DNA of 64,000 nt from Oryzobacter faecalis. GTDB taxonomy: Bacteria > Actinomycetota > Actinomycetes > Actinomycetales > Dermatophilaceae. Positions 51,620 to 58,820 of this stretch are shown here, piece after piece. The position numbers were made by a program, and so were the translations under genes. The DNA lies in NCBI RefSeq assembly GCF_046764005.1, contig NZ_JBKOFW010000001.1:496001-560000 (forward strand). Reading direction: 5' to 3'. The notes beneath the pieces were generated by a model. That model was not told where the DNA came from, searched no databases, and saw only the letters and a program-made list of their open reading frames with translations. Every line of letters starts with the position of its first letter. Position 1 is the stretch's first letter.

Positions 51620-53950
51620 TCAGTCGCCGTCGGTCGGGTCGGGGCGCCGGCCCGGCCGGGGGACGAGGCGGGTCAGCCGTGACGCCGCCCGGCGCCAGTG
51701 CCGGCGCCCCTCCTCTGGGAGGAGGAGGGCGCGGGCGCGGTCCAGCCGCCGGCGCCGGGAGAAGGCCCCGCGCCACACGGTGCGGGCGTCGCCGCCGACG
51801 TCGTCGAGGCTGCTGCCCGGTCGGGCGTAGCGCGCCTGCTCGAGCGTGGTGACGACGCGACCGAGGGCGTCGGTCTCGTCCTGGGTCAGGTACGCCGACC
51901 TCCCGAGCTGGCGCGACGCCTGGCGCGGCGTCGCGCCGTCGTCGGGGACGAACCCGATGTCCTGCAGGCGCAGGAGCAGCGACTGCCACTCGGCCTCGAC
52001 GCGTTCGGCGTCGCCGGTGGCCTCCCGGTGCGCCCGTCGGCGGGACAGCCAGGCACCGAGGGGCACGACGGTGGCGGAGAGGAGGACGAGCAGCGCGATC
52101 CCGATGCTCGTGGCGTGGTCGGAGACGAAGCGGGTGACACCGCCCGCACCGGCCGCCGACCCGGTCGTCGGGTCGAGGGGGTCGCCGGCGAGGTCGCGGC
52201 TCGGGCCCGCCGAGGGTGCGGACGTCGAGGTCGAGGACGACGCGGACGCGGACGGGGAGGTGGACCCGCTCGACTCGGTGGGGATCTGGGTGTACTGCGG
52301 CGGGACCCCGCTGCGGTCTCCCGGCGTCGGCTCGAAGCGGACCCAGCCCAGCTGCGGGAAGTTCAGCTCGGGCCAGGCGTGCGCGTCGGAGGCGCGGACG
52401 ACCCGCTGGTCGTCCTCGGTGACGCCCGGGAGGAAGCCCACGGCCATCCGCGCGGGGATGCCGGCGCTGCGCGCGAGCATGATCATCGCGGTGGCGAACT
52501 GGACGCAGTAGCCGCGCTTGGTCTCGAGGAAGCGGACCAGCGGCTCCTCGGGGAGCGAGCCCTCGGCGGTGTCGGCGGCGAGGTCGACCGAGTACTGGTA
52601 CTGCGAGGAGCGCAGGTGCGCCTGGATCGCCCGGGCGATCTCGAGGTTCGAGTCGCCGTCGTCGGTGATCTCGTCGAGCAGCGCGCGGACGACCTGGTCG
52701 GCCCGGGGGTCGACCTCGAGGTCGCGCTGGTGGACCGACGGGTCGGCGGTCCCGGCGAACTGGGAGGCCTCGGGGTCGAGGAGGACGTACTCGGCGCTGT
52801 ACTCGGAGACGGGGCGGGTCAGCTGCACGAGCTGGCTGTCGGCGTCGACGTTCCACGAGCCGTCGGGGAACGGGGTACCGGTCGCGTTCTCGGGGAGCGC
52901 GACCTGCGGCACGCCGACGTAGTTCTCGCTCACGGAGAACCGCTCGACCTTGCGGGGGACCGCAGGGCCGGCGAGGGGGTCGGGGAGTCGGCCGTCCTGG
53001 GGGACGTAGGCGAAGCCGTTGTCGGCCTCCCACGACCCGCCCCGGTAGGTGTCGAGGATGCCGACCCTCAGCGGCGGCGGGGAGTCGTCGGTCGTGGAGT
53101 AGCGGATGACCGTGTTCGTCGACTGCTCGGCGAGGTCGCGCGCGATGTCGATGCTCGTCGACAGGCGCAGCGAGCCGCCGCCCCCGCCGCGGGCGTTGGC
53201 GCTCGACCCGAGGCCGTCGGCGAGGAACGTCGTCGGCAGGTGGGGCACGAGACCGGGCAGGACGACGGCGGTCGCGAGGGCGGCGACTCCGACGACGCGC
53301 CCCGTCGTGGAGAACACCGTCGTCGGGTCGGAGAACGGGCCGCGGGAATCGCGGGTCGCGGCGGTGCCCCACGAGCGCATCGCGCGCACGCCCTGCCGCC
53401 CGACGAGGGCGAGCCACGCCAGGGCCGGGGGGACGGCCCACCACGCGCCGAGCCCCTCGCCGGAGTTCGTCGCCGACGACAGGAAGGCCGTGAGGAGGGG
53501 GATGCCGGCGACGGCCGGGCTGCGGAAGGTCACCGCGCACGCGTCGACGGCGACGGCGGTGAGGCCGAGGAGCAGGCTGACGGCGAGGACGGTGCCGCGG
53601 TTCGCCGGGGCGGGCGCCGTGTAGCTCGTCACCGTCTCGTAGGCCTGGGTGAGCAGGACGCCGAACGCGGCACCGGTGTCGGGGACCGGGACCACGTCCT
53701 TCCAGAGGTGGCCCTGTCCGTGGAGCAGGGCGGCGCCGTGGGTCAGCAGGACCGCCTGGGTGGCGACGACGAGGACGCGCGAGGTCGTGACGAGCCGGGC
53801 GCCCATCCCGACGAGCATGACGAGCGCGACGAGCAGCAGGCTCGGGCGGAACCACTCGGCGGTCGGGGTGAAGAGCGTCGTGAGCGGCAGGGCCACCGTG
53901 AGCGTCGCGACGGCCGCGAGGAGGGCCTCGACCGGCCGGGCGCGGTTCAC
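51620..53950 (-). CDS. TgpA-type transglutaminase membrane protein
   Basis: The 776-residue protein has about six N-terminal helices (LLAAVATLTVALPLTTLF onward), then a large extracytoplasmic part with the transglutaminase-like core: ETKRGYCVQFATAMIMLARS (nucleophilic cysteine), RASDAHAWPELNFP (histidine) and WVRFEPTPGDR (acid). A serine/threonine stalk, a final helix (ATSIGIALLVLLSATVVPL) and a cytosolic DUF4129-like tail follow. TgpA proteins always travel with DUF58 and MoxR genes, as here; their substrates are unknown. The GTG overlaps the DUF58 stop by four bases. Confidence 0.9.
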   Translation of the reverse strand: MNRARPVEALLAAVATLTVALPLTTLFTPTAEWFRPSLLLVALVMLVGMGARLVTTSRVLVVATQAVLLTHGAALLHGQGHLWKDVVPVPDTGAAFGVLLTQAYETVTSYTAPAPANRGTVLAVSLLLGLTAVAVDACAVTFRSPAVAGIPLLTAFLSSATNSGEGLGAWWAVPPALAWLALVGRQGVRAMRSWGTAATRDSRGPFSDPTTVFSTTGRVVGVAALATAVVLPGLVPHLPTTFLADGLGSSANARGGGGGSLRLSTSIDIARDLAEQSTNTVIRYSTTDDSPPPLRVGILDTYRGGSWEADNGFAYVPQDGRLPDPLAGPAVPRKVERFSVSENYVGVPQVALPENATGTPFPDGSWNVDADSQLVQLTRPVSEYSAEYVLLDPEASQFAGTADPSVHQRDLEVDPRADQVVRALLDEITDDGDSNLEIARAIQAHLRSSQYQYSVDLAADTAEGSLPEEPLVRFLETKRGYCVQFATAMIMLARSAGIPARMAVGFLPGVTEDDQRVVRASDAHAWPELNFPQLGWVRFEPTPGDRSGVPPQYTQIPTESSGSTSPSASASSSTSTSAPSAGPSRDLAGDPLDPTTGSAAGAGGVTRFVSDHATSIGIALLVLLSATVVPLGAWLSRRRAHREATGDAERVEAEWQSLLLRLQDIGFVPDDGATPRQASRQLGRSAYLTQDETDALGRVVTTLEQARYARPGSSLDDVGGDARTVWRGAFSRRRRLDRARALLLPEEGRRHWRRAASRLTRLVPRPGRRPDPTDGD

Positions 53951-55209
53951 CGGACCCCCACGAGCCGGGCGCCGACGACGGCCGACCAGGCGGTGGCGGG
54001 CGAGGTGCGGCTGTCGACGACGGTCGTCGTCCACCCGGACGCACGCAGGACCTCGGTGGTCGTCGCGGCAGCGGTCTCGCCGTCGGCGGAGCGGCGGGCG
54101 CGGCCGCCGAACGACACGGGGTCGACGACCATCGCGACACCGGCCGACCCGGGCTGCCGCAGCGCGGCCAGCGCGCGGGCGTCGTCGTCGCTGAGGGGTC
54201 CGCCGACGTAGACGACGAGCCCGCCCTGCGACGTCACGGCGCTCGCGGCGTGGAGCACGGCGCGCAGCCCGTCGTCGGGCCCGGTGGTGATCCGGGCCAG
54301 GGTGTCGAGCCCGGTCTCGAGCCCCTCGTCGTGGTGGGCGCCGGTGTCGTGCCCGGCGTCGCTCGTCAGGAGGTGCGTGGCGTAGCCGGCGGCCTGCACG
54401 TGCGCCGTCACCGAGGCCGCGGTCGTGACGCACCACTCCAGCGAGCTGCTCCGCCCGGAGCCCGCGTGCCCACCCGCCCGGCTGTCGAGGAGGATGACGG
54501 CCCGCCGCTTGGCAGGGCGGTCCTCCTGGCGGACCATGAGCTCGCCGGTGCGCGCCGAGGCCGGCCAGTGGATGCGGCGCAGGTCGTCGCCGTCGCGGTA
54601 CTCGCGGATCGTCTGGTCGTCCTCGCCGTGGAGGGCGACCATGTGCGGCACCGTCCCCTCGGACCCGATCCCGCTGCCGAGCGAGCGACCCGTGGGGAGC
54701 GTCACCACGCGCGGGAGCACGACGACCTCGGCCTGGCCACCGACGGCGGCCGACCTCAGGGTGAGGCCGAACGGGTCGCGGACGCGGATGCCGAGCGGGC
54801 CGATGCGGTGGACACCGCGGGTGTGGGAGCGGACGGTGTACTGGACCTCCTGGGTCGTCCCGGGCCGCAGCGCGGGGATGACGAAGCGCGGCCGGTCGCC
54901 GAGGGCGTAGTCGATCGACTCCTCGGCCATGACCACCGGCGACGTGGTGCCCTCGGCGTTGCGGACCGCGACCGAGACGACCGCGCGCTCGTCGATGGCG
55001 ACGCGCGCGGGTACCGCCGTGCGACGGACCTCGAGCCGGAGGCCGTGGCGTCGCACGAGGACGAGCGCGATGGCGACGAGGGCGAGGAGGAGCACCCCGA
55101 CCCGCGTCACGTCGCGCTGCCCGAGGAGGACGCCGGACGCGACGAGGACGAGCCCGCAGCCGGCGAAGGCCGCGCCGCGGGTCGTGAGGGAGCGACGGAT
55201 CGTGCGCAC
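53947..55209 (-). CDS. DUF58 (vWA-like) protein
   Basis: The 420-residue protein has two N-terminal helices (about residues 13-50) and the DUF58 core with GIGSEGTVPHMVALHGEDDQ, IREYRDGDDLRRIHWPASAR, TGELMVRQEDRPAKRRAVILLDSR. The REYxxGDxxRxIxW block and the following DSR resemble the metal-ion site region of vWA folds. DUF58 proteins work with MoxR chaperone ATPases, presumably in assembling surface complexes. GTG 55209 is 3 bases from the moxR stop. Confidence 0.9.
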   Translation of the reverse strand: MRTIRRSLTTRGAAFAGCGLVLVASGVLLGQRDVTRVGVLLLALVAIALVLVRRHGLRLEVRRTAVPARVAIDERAVVSVAVRNAEGTTSPVVMAEESIDYALGDRPRFVIPALRPGTTQEVQYTVRSHTRGVHRIGPLGIRVRDPFGLTLRSAAVGGQAEVVVLPRVVTLPTGRSLGSGIGSEGTVPHMVALHGEDDQTIREYRDGDDLRRIHWPASARTGELMVRQEDRPAKRRAVILLDSRAGGHAGSGRSSSLEWCVTTAASVTAHVQAAGYATHLLTSDAGHDTGAHHDEGLETGLDTLARITTGPDDGLRAVLHAASAVTSQGGLVVYVGGPLSDDDARALAALRQPGSAGVAMVVDPVSFGGRARRSADGETAAATTTEVLRASGWTTTVVDSRTSPATAWSAVVGARLVGVR

Positions 55210-55212
55210 GGC

Positions 55213-56241
55213 TCAGCGGGTGGGGGCAGGGACCCGCACGCGCTGGAGCAGGTCGGTGACGACGTCGGTGGTGGTGCGCCGCGCCATCTGCGTCTCGCCC
55301 GTGGGGATGAGGCGGTGGGCGAGGACGGGGACCGCGACCTGCTGCACGTCGTCCGGGAGGACGTGGTCGCGGCCGGCGAGGGCGGCGTGGGCCCGTGAGG
55401 CGCGCAGCAGGTGCAGGCTCGCGCGCGGCGAGGCGCCGAGCCGCAGGGCGGTGCTCGAGCGGGTGGCCGTGGTGAGGTCGACGATGTACTGGCGGACGGC
55501 GGGGGAGGCGTGGACCTCGCGGACCGAGGCCACCATCTGGGAGACGGCACCGGCGTCGGTGACGGGCTCGAGGTCCTCGAGCGGGGACGCCCCACCGTGC
55601 ACCTCGAGCATCTCGAGCTCGGAGCGGGCCGACGGGTAGCCCATCGAGATCCGCGCCATGAAGCGGTCCCGCTGCGCCTCCGGGAGGGGATAGGTGCCCT
55701 CCATCTCGATGGGGTTCTGGGTCGCCATGACGATGAACGGCTTCGGGAGGGTGTAGGTCGTCCCGTCGACCGTGACCTGGGCCTCCTCCATCGACTCCAG
55801 CAGCGCCGACTGGGTCTTCGGCGAGGCGCGGTTGATCTCGTCGCCGACGACGACGTTGGCGAAGATCGCGCCGGGGCGGAACTCGAAGTCGCGGACGTCC
55901 TGGTTGAACACGGAGACGCCGGTGATGTCGCTGGGGAGCAGGTCGGGGGTGAACTGCACGCGGCGCACCGAGCAGTCGATCGAGCGGGCCAGCGCCTTCG
56001 CGAGGAGGGTCTTGCCGACGCCGGGGACGTCCTCGACGAGCAGGTGGCCCTCGGCGAGGAGCACGGTCACGGCGGTGCGGACGACCTTCTCCTTGCCCTC
56101 GATGACCGAGTTCATCGCCGCCATGAGCGAGCTCGACACCTGGAGCACCTGGTCCAGCGCCGCGCCACGGGAGGTGGGGTCGAGGGGAGGGCGGCCGGCG
56201 GTGTCGGTGACGGTCCGGCGGTCGTGCTCGTGCTCGCTCAC
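55213..56241 (-). CDS. MoxR-type AAA+ ATPase
   Basis: The 342-residue ATPase has Walker A VEDVPGVGKTLLAKALA near residue 75, Walker B VVVGDEINRASPKTQSALLE near 135, and sensor regions MATQNPIEMEGTYPLPEAQRDRFM. MoxR proteins are chaperone-like ATPases that act with DUF58 partners, both encoded downstream here. GTG 56241 is chosen because GAAGGGA lies 8 bases upstream and it gives the usual family length. The operon diverges from mraZ across a 336-base region that carries MraZ-box-like repeats on both strands. Confidence 0.92.
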   Translation of the reverse strand: MSEHEHDRRTVTDTAGRPPLDPTSRGAALDQVLQVSSSLMAAMNSVIEGKEKVVRTAVTVLLAEGHLLVEDVPGVGKTLLAKALARSIDCSVRRVQFTPDLLPSDITGVSVFNQDVRDFEFRPGAIFANVVVGDEINRASPKTQSALLESMEEAQVTVDGTTYTLPKPFIVMATQNPIEMEGTYPLPEAQRDRFMARISMGYPSARSELEMLEVHGGASPLEDLEPVTDAGAVSQMVASVREVHASPAVRQYIVDLTTATRSSTALRLGASPRASLHLLRASRAHAALAGRDHVLPDDVQQVAVPVLAHRLIPTGETQMARRTTTDVVTDLLQRVRVPAPTR

Positions 56242-56420
56242 TTCTGGGTCCCTTCGTCGTCGTCCCCCGACCAACGGGTGGGCGGTGCGGGGGGTGCCCT
56301 CCGATCCTGCGTCACCGATGGGCCCGCGAGGAAGGGAATGCACGCGCTCGCTCCGCTGACGAGTCGGTCACGAGGCCGGACGGGTGGACGATGCCCGTGA
56401 CGCGAGGCCCGGAGCGTGAG

Positions 56421-56440
56421 CTTCCTCCACTTCGCACCAC
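56421..56440 (-). promoter_or_regulatory. MraZ-box-like repeats facing the moxR operon
   Basis: Read on the minus strand, GTGGTGCGAA is followed directly by GTGGAGGAAG, two 10-base units of the GTGGnG type. The inner AAGTGGAGGAA is an exact copy of the plus-strand element at 56521-56531. It lies about 180 bases upstream of moxR. No clear -10 is visible after it. Confidence 0.5.
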
Positions 56441-56512
56441 CGCTGCTGACCTGCGTGGACATCAGGATCAACCGAACGAACGACCCCCGAGACGGCGACA
56501 GTGACGGTCTTG

Positions 56513-56532
56513 GTGGAGTAAAGTGGAGGAAA
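56513..56532 (+). promoter_or_regulatory. MraZ boxes upstream of mraZ
   Basis: GTGGAGTAAA and GTGGAGGAAA are consecutive 10-base direct repeats, followed by a third degenerate unit CCGGGGCAGC. MraZ binds arrays of short repeats with this type of period in its own promoter in E. coli and mollicutes. TAAAGT (56519-56524) inside the array could be the -10, so binding would block transcription. Confidence 0.65.
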
Positions 56533-56577
56533 CCGGGGCAGCCGGGTGGGTCGAGAAGGGTCGAGGAGGTGGCGCCC

Positions 56578-57021
56578 GTGGACGCGTTCCTGGGCACGCA
56601 CACGCCTCGGCTCGACGACAAGGGACGCCTCTTCCTCCCCGCGCGCTTCCGCGGCGCCCTCGCCGACGGCCTCGTCGTCACCACCGGGCAGGAGGGCTGC
56701 CTCTACGTCTTCCCGACCGCGGAGTTCCACCGGATCTCCGGCCTCATGCAGGCGGCCCCGGGCAGCTCGAAGCAGGTCCGCGACTTCGTGCGCGTGTTCC
56801 GGGCGAGTGCGCACCCCGACACCCCGGACAAGCAGGGCCGGGTCACGATCCCCGCCGCGCTGCGCGCCTACGCCCGCCTCGAGACCGAGTGCACCGTCAT
56901 CGGCAACGGCAACCGGATCGAGGTCTGGGACAGCGCCGCCTGGGGCTCCTACCTCGCCGAGGTCATGCCCGCCTACTCGGCGTACTCGGTCGACACCGAG
57001 GAGGTGGTCCCGGGCCTGTAG
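56578..57021 (+). CDS. mraZ: Transcriptional regulator MraZ
   Basis: The 147-residue protein has the twin SpoVT-AbrB-like halves of MraZ: FLGTHTPRLDDKGRLFLPAR with FRGAL at the start and PDKQGRVTIPAALRAYARLE in the middle, plus VWDSAAWGSYL near the end. It forms a ring-shaped oligomer that represses the dcw cluster it heads. GAGGAGG 8 bases upstream supports GTG 56578. A small hairpin CGGGCC-TGTA-GGCCCG spans its stop codon. A 212-base C-rich gap separates it from rsmH. Confidence 0.95.
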   Translation: MDAFLGTHTPRLDDKGRLFLPARFRGALADGLVVTTGQEGCLYVFPTAEFHRISGLMQAAPGSSKQVRDFVRVFRASAHPDTPDKQGRVTIPAALRAYARLETECTVIGNGNRIEVWDSAAWGSYLAEVMPAYSAYSVDTEEVVPGL

Positions 57022-57026
57022 GCCCG

Positions 57027-57233
57027 TCCTCCACCCCGCTCCACCGCCCCGGACCCCACCGCCACCCACGACCCGACCGCCGGCCTCCAGCCGACCCGAT
57101 CCCGACGCGACTTCCCCCGCGCCGGGCACGGATCGGATGGGGACCAGCCGCCGGGTCGACCCGCACCCGGATCCGCCCCATCCCGCCCCACCCGACGCCA
57201 CCACCCCGCCACGACACCGAGAGGAGGACGACG
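57027..57233 (+). other. C-rich, G-poor gap between mraZ and rsmH, possible rut region
   Basis: No gene is visible. The plus strand is dominated by CCACC, CCGCC and CCCCA runs with few G for long stretches (57027-57110 and 57165-57220). Such RNA resembles Rho utilisation sites. No strong hairpin lies in the gap itself. The rsmH ribosome binding site GAGGAGG is at its end. Confidence 0.4.
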
Positions 57234-58214
57234 ATGAGCACCCGAGGAGACGCCGCCGGACGGCACGTCCCCGTGCTGCGCGACCGCATCGTCGACCTCC
57301 TCGCCCCGGCGCTCGAGGACGAGGGTGCCGTCGCCGTCGACGCCACCCTCGGGATGGGCGGCCACGCCGAGGCCCTCCTCGAGCGGTGCCCGGCGGCCCG
57401 CGTCATCGGCCTGGACCGCGACGAGCAGGCCCTCGCCCTCGCGGGTGAGCGGCTCGCGCGCTTCGGCGAGCGGTTCGTCGGCGTCCACGCGGTGTACGAC
57501 GAGGTCGCCGAGGTCCTCGCCGCCCACGCCGACGGGACCGCGGCGGCGATCCTGTTCGACCTCGGTGTCTCCTCGCTCCAGCTCGACGAGCCCGACCGCG
57601 GGTTCGCGTACCGCCACGACGCACCGCTCGACATGCGCATGGACCAGTCGACGGGGATGACCGCGGCCGACGTCCTCAACACCTACGGCCATGGCGACCT
57701 CGCGCGCATCCTGCGGACGTACGGCGAGGAGCGGTTCGCCGGGCGGATCGCCTCGGCGATCCTGCGCGAGCGGGAGAAGGAGCCCTTCACGACGTCGGCG
57801 CGCCTCGTCGAGGTCCTGCGGGCCGCCATCCCCGCGGCGTCGCAGCGCACCGGCGGGCACCCGGCGAAGCGGACCTTCCAGGCGCTGCGCATCGAGGTCA
57901 ACGCCGAGCTCGACGTCTGGGAGCGCGCCGTCGAGGCGGCCCTGGCGTGCCTGCGGCCCGGTGGCCGGATCGCCGTCCTGTCCTACCACTCGCTCGAGGA
58001 CCGCATCACCAAGCAGGCGTTCGCCGCGGGCAGCCGCAGCCGCACGCCCGCGGGGATGCCCGTCGAGCTCCCCGAGCACGCGGCCTGGCTGCGCCTGCTC
58101 ACCCGCGGCGCCGAGGTCCCCGACCCGCAGGAGCAGGTCGACAACCCCCGGTCCGCCTCGGCGCGGCTGCGCGCCGCCGAACGCCTCTCGCCACCGAACG
58201 GAGCCCCCCGATGA
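57234..58214 (+). CDS. rsmH: 16S rRNA (cytosine-1402-N4)-methyltransferase
   Basis: The 326-residue enzyme methylates N4 of C1402 in 16S rRNA. It opens RHVPVLRDRIVDLLAP, then the SAM motif VDATLGMGGHAEALLE, VIGLDRDEQAL, and LFDLGVSSLQLDEPDRGFAY; later come RTFQALRIEVNAEL and LSYHSLEDRITKQAF, all hallmarks of MraW/RsmH. GAGGAGG is 6 bases before the ATG. Its stop overlaps the ftsL start (ATGA). It is the second gene of the dcw cluster, as usual. Confidence 0.96.
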   Translation: MSTRGDAAGRHVPVLRDRIVDLLAPALEDEGAVAVDATLGMGGHAEALLERCPAARVIGLDRDEQALALAGERLARFGERFVGVHAVYDEVAEVLAAHADGTAAAILFDLGVSSLQLDEPDRGFAYRHDAPLDMRMDQSTGMTAADVLNTYGHGDLARILRTYGEERFAGRIASAILREREKEPFTTSARLVEVLRAAIPAASQRTGGHPAKRTFQALRIEVNAELDVWERAVEAALACLRPGGRIAVLSYHSLEDRITKQAFAAGSRSRTPAGMPVELPEHAAWLRLLTRGAEVPDPQEQVDNPRSASARLRAAERLSPPNGAPR

Positions 58215-58795
58215 GCCAGCTCGCCCCGGTCCGGTCCGCCCCGCGCCCGGGCGCCCGCCGCGCCACGACCCCCACCCCCCGCCAGCTCAAGGTCGTCACC
58301 CCGCCCGAGACCGCCGGCAACGGCCTCTTCCTCGCGCTGTGCGTCGCCCTGCTCCTCGGCGGGTTCGTCGGCGTCCTCGTCCTCAACACGGCGATGGCGC
58401 AGGGGTCGTACACGATGCGCGACCTCCAGCACCGCTCCGACGAGCTCGCCGACACCCAGGACGCGCTGCGCCACCAGATCGACGCGGTGTCCGGCCCGGG
58501 TCCGCTCGCCCAGCGGGCGCGTGGTCTCGGCATGGTGCCCGCCGAGACCCCGGCCTTCCTCCGGCTCTCCGACGGCAAGGTGCTCGGCGTGGCGACGAAG
58601 GCCAAGGCCAACGACCGCTTTAGCGTGGTGACCGAGACCAAGGCACCGACGAGGAGCACCGCCGTGCCGACGACGCCGTCGACCACCCGCACGCCCCCGT
58701 CCTCGGTGCCGTCCACCGCTCCGGGGGCGACGAGGAAGCCGACGACCCCGGCGACCCCCTCCACCCGCGCGACCCCCGCGACCCCCGGCAACTGA
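58211..58795 (+). CDS. ftsL: FtsL-like septum protein with long C-terminal tail
   Basis: The 194-residue bitopic protein has a cytosolic N-terminus of about 37 residues, one helix (GLFLALCVALLLGGFVGVLVL), then a short coiled-coil segment (RDLQHRSDELADTQDALRHQ) and LAQRARGLGMVPAETPAFLRL, as in actinobacterial FtsL/septum formation initiator proteins. The last 50 or so residues are a threonine/proline/serine-rich extracytoplasmic tail. The position between rsmH and ftsI identifies it. It should act with FtsB and FtsQ in the divisome. Confidence 0.85.
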   Translation: MSQLAPVRSAPRPGARRATTPTPRQLKVVTPPETAGNGLFLALCVALLLGGFVGVLVLNTAMAQGSYTMRDLQHRSDELADTQDALRHQIDAVSGPGPLAQRARGLGMVPAETPAFLRLSDGKVLGVATKAKANDRFSVVTETKAPTRSTAVPTTPSTTRTPPSSVPSTAPGATRKPTTPATPSTRATPATPGN

Positions 58796-58820
58796 GCCCG
58801 CCGACCCGGAGACCGAGCCC

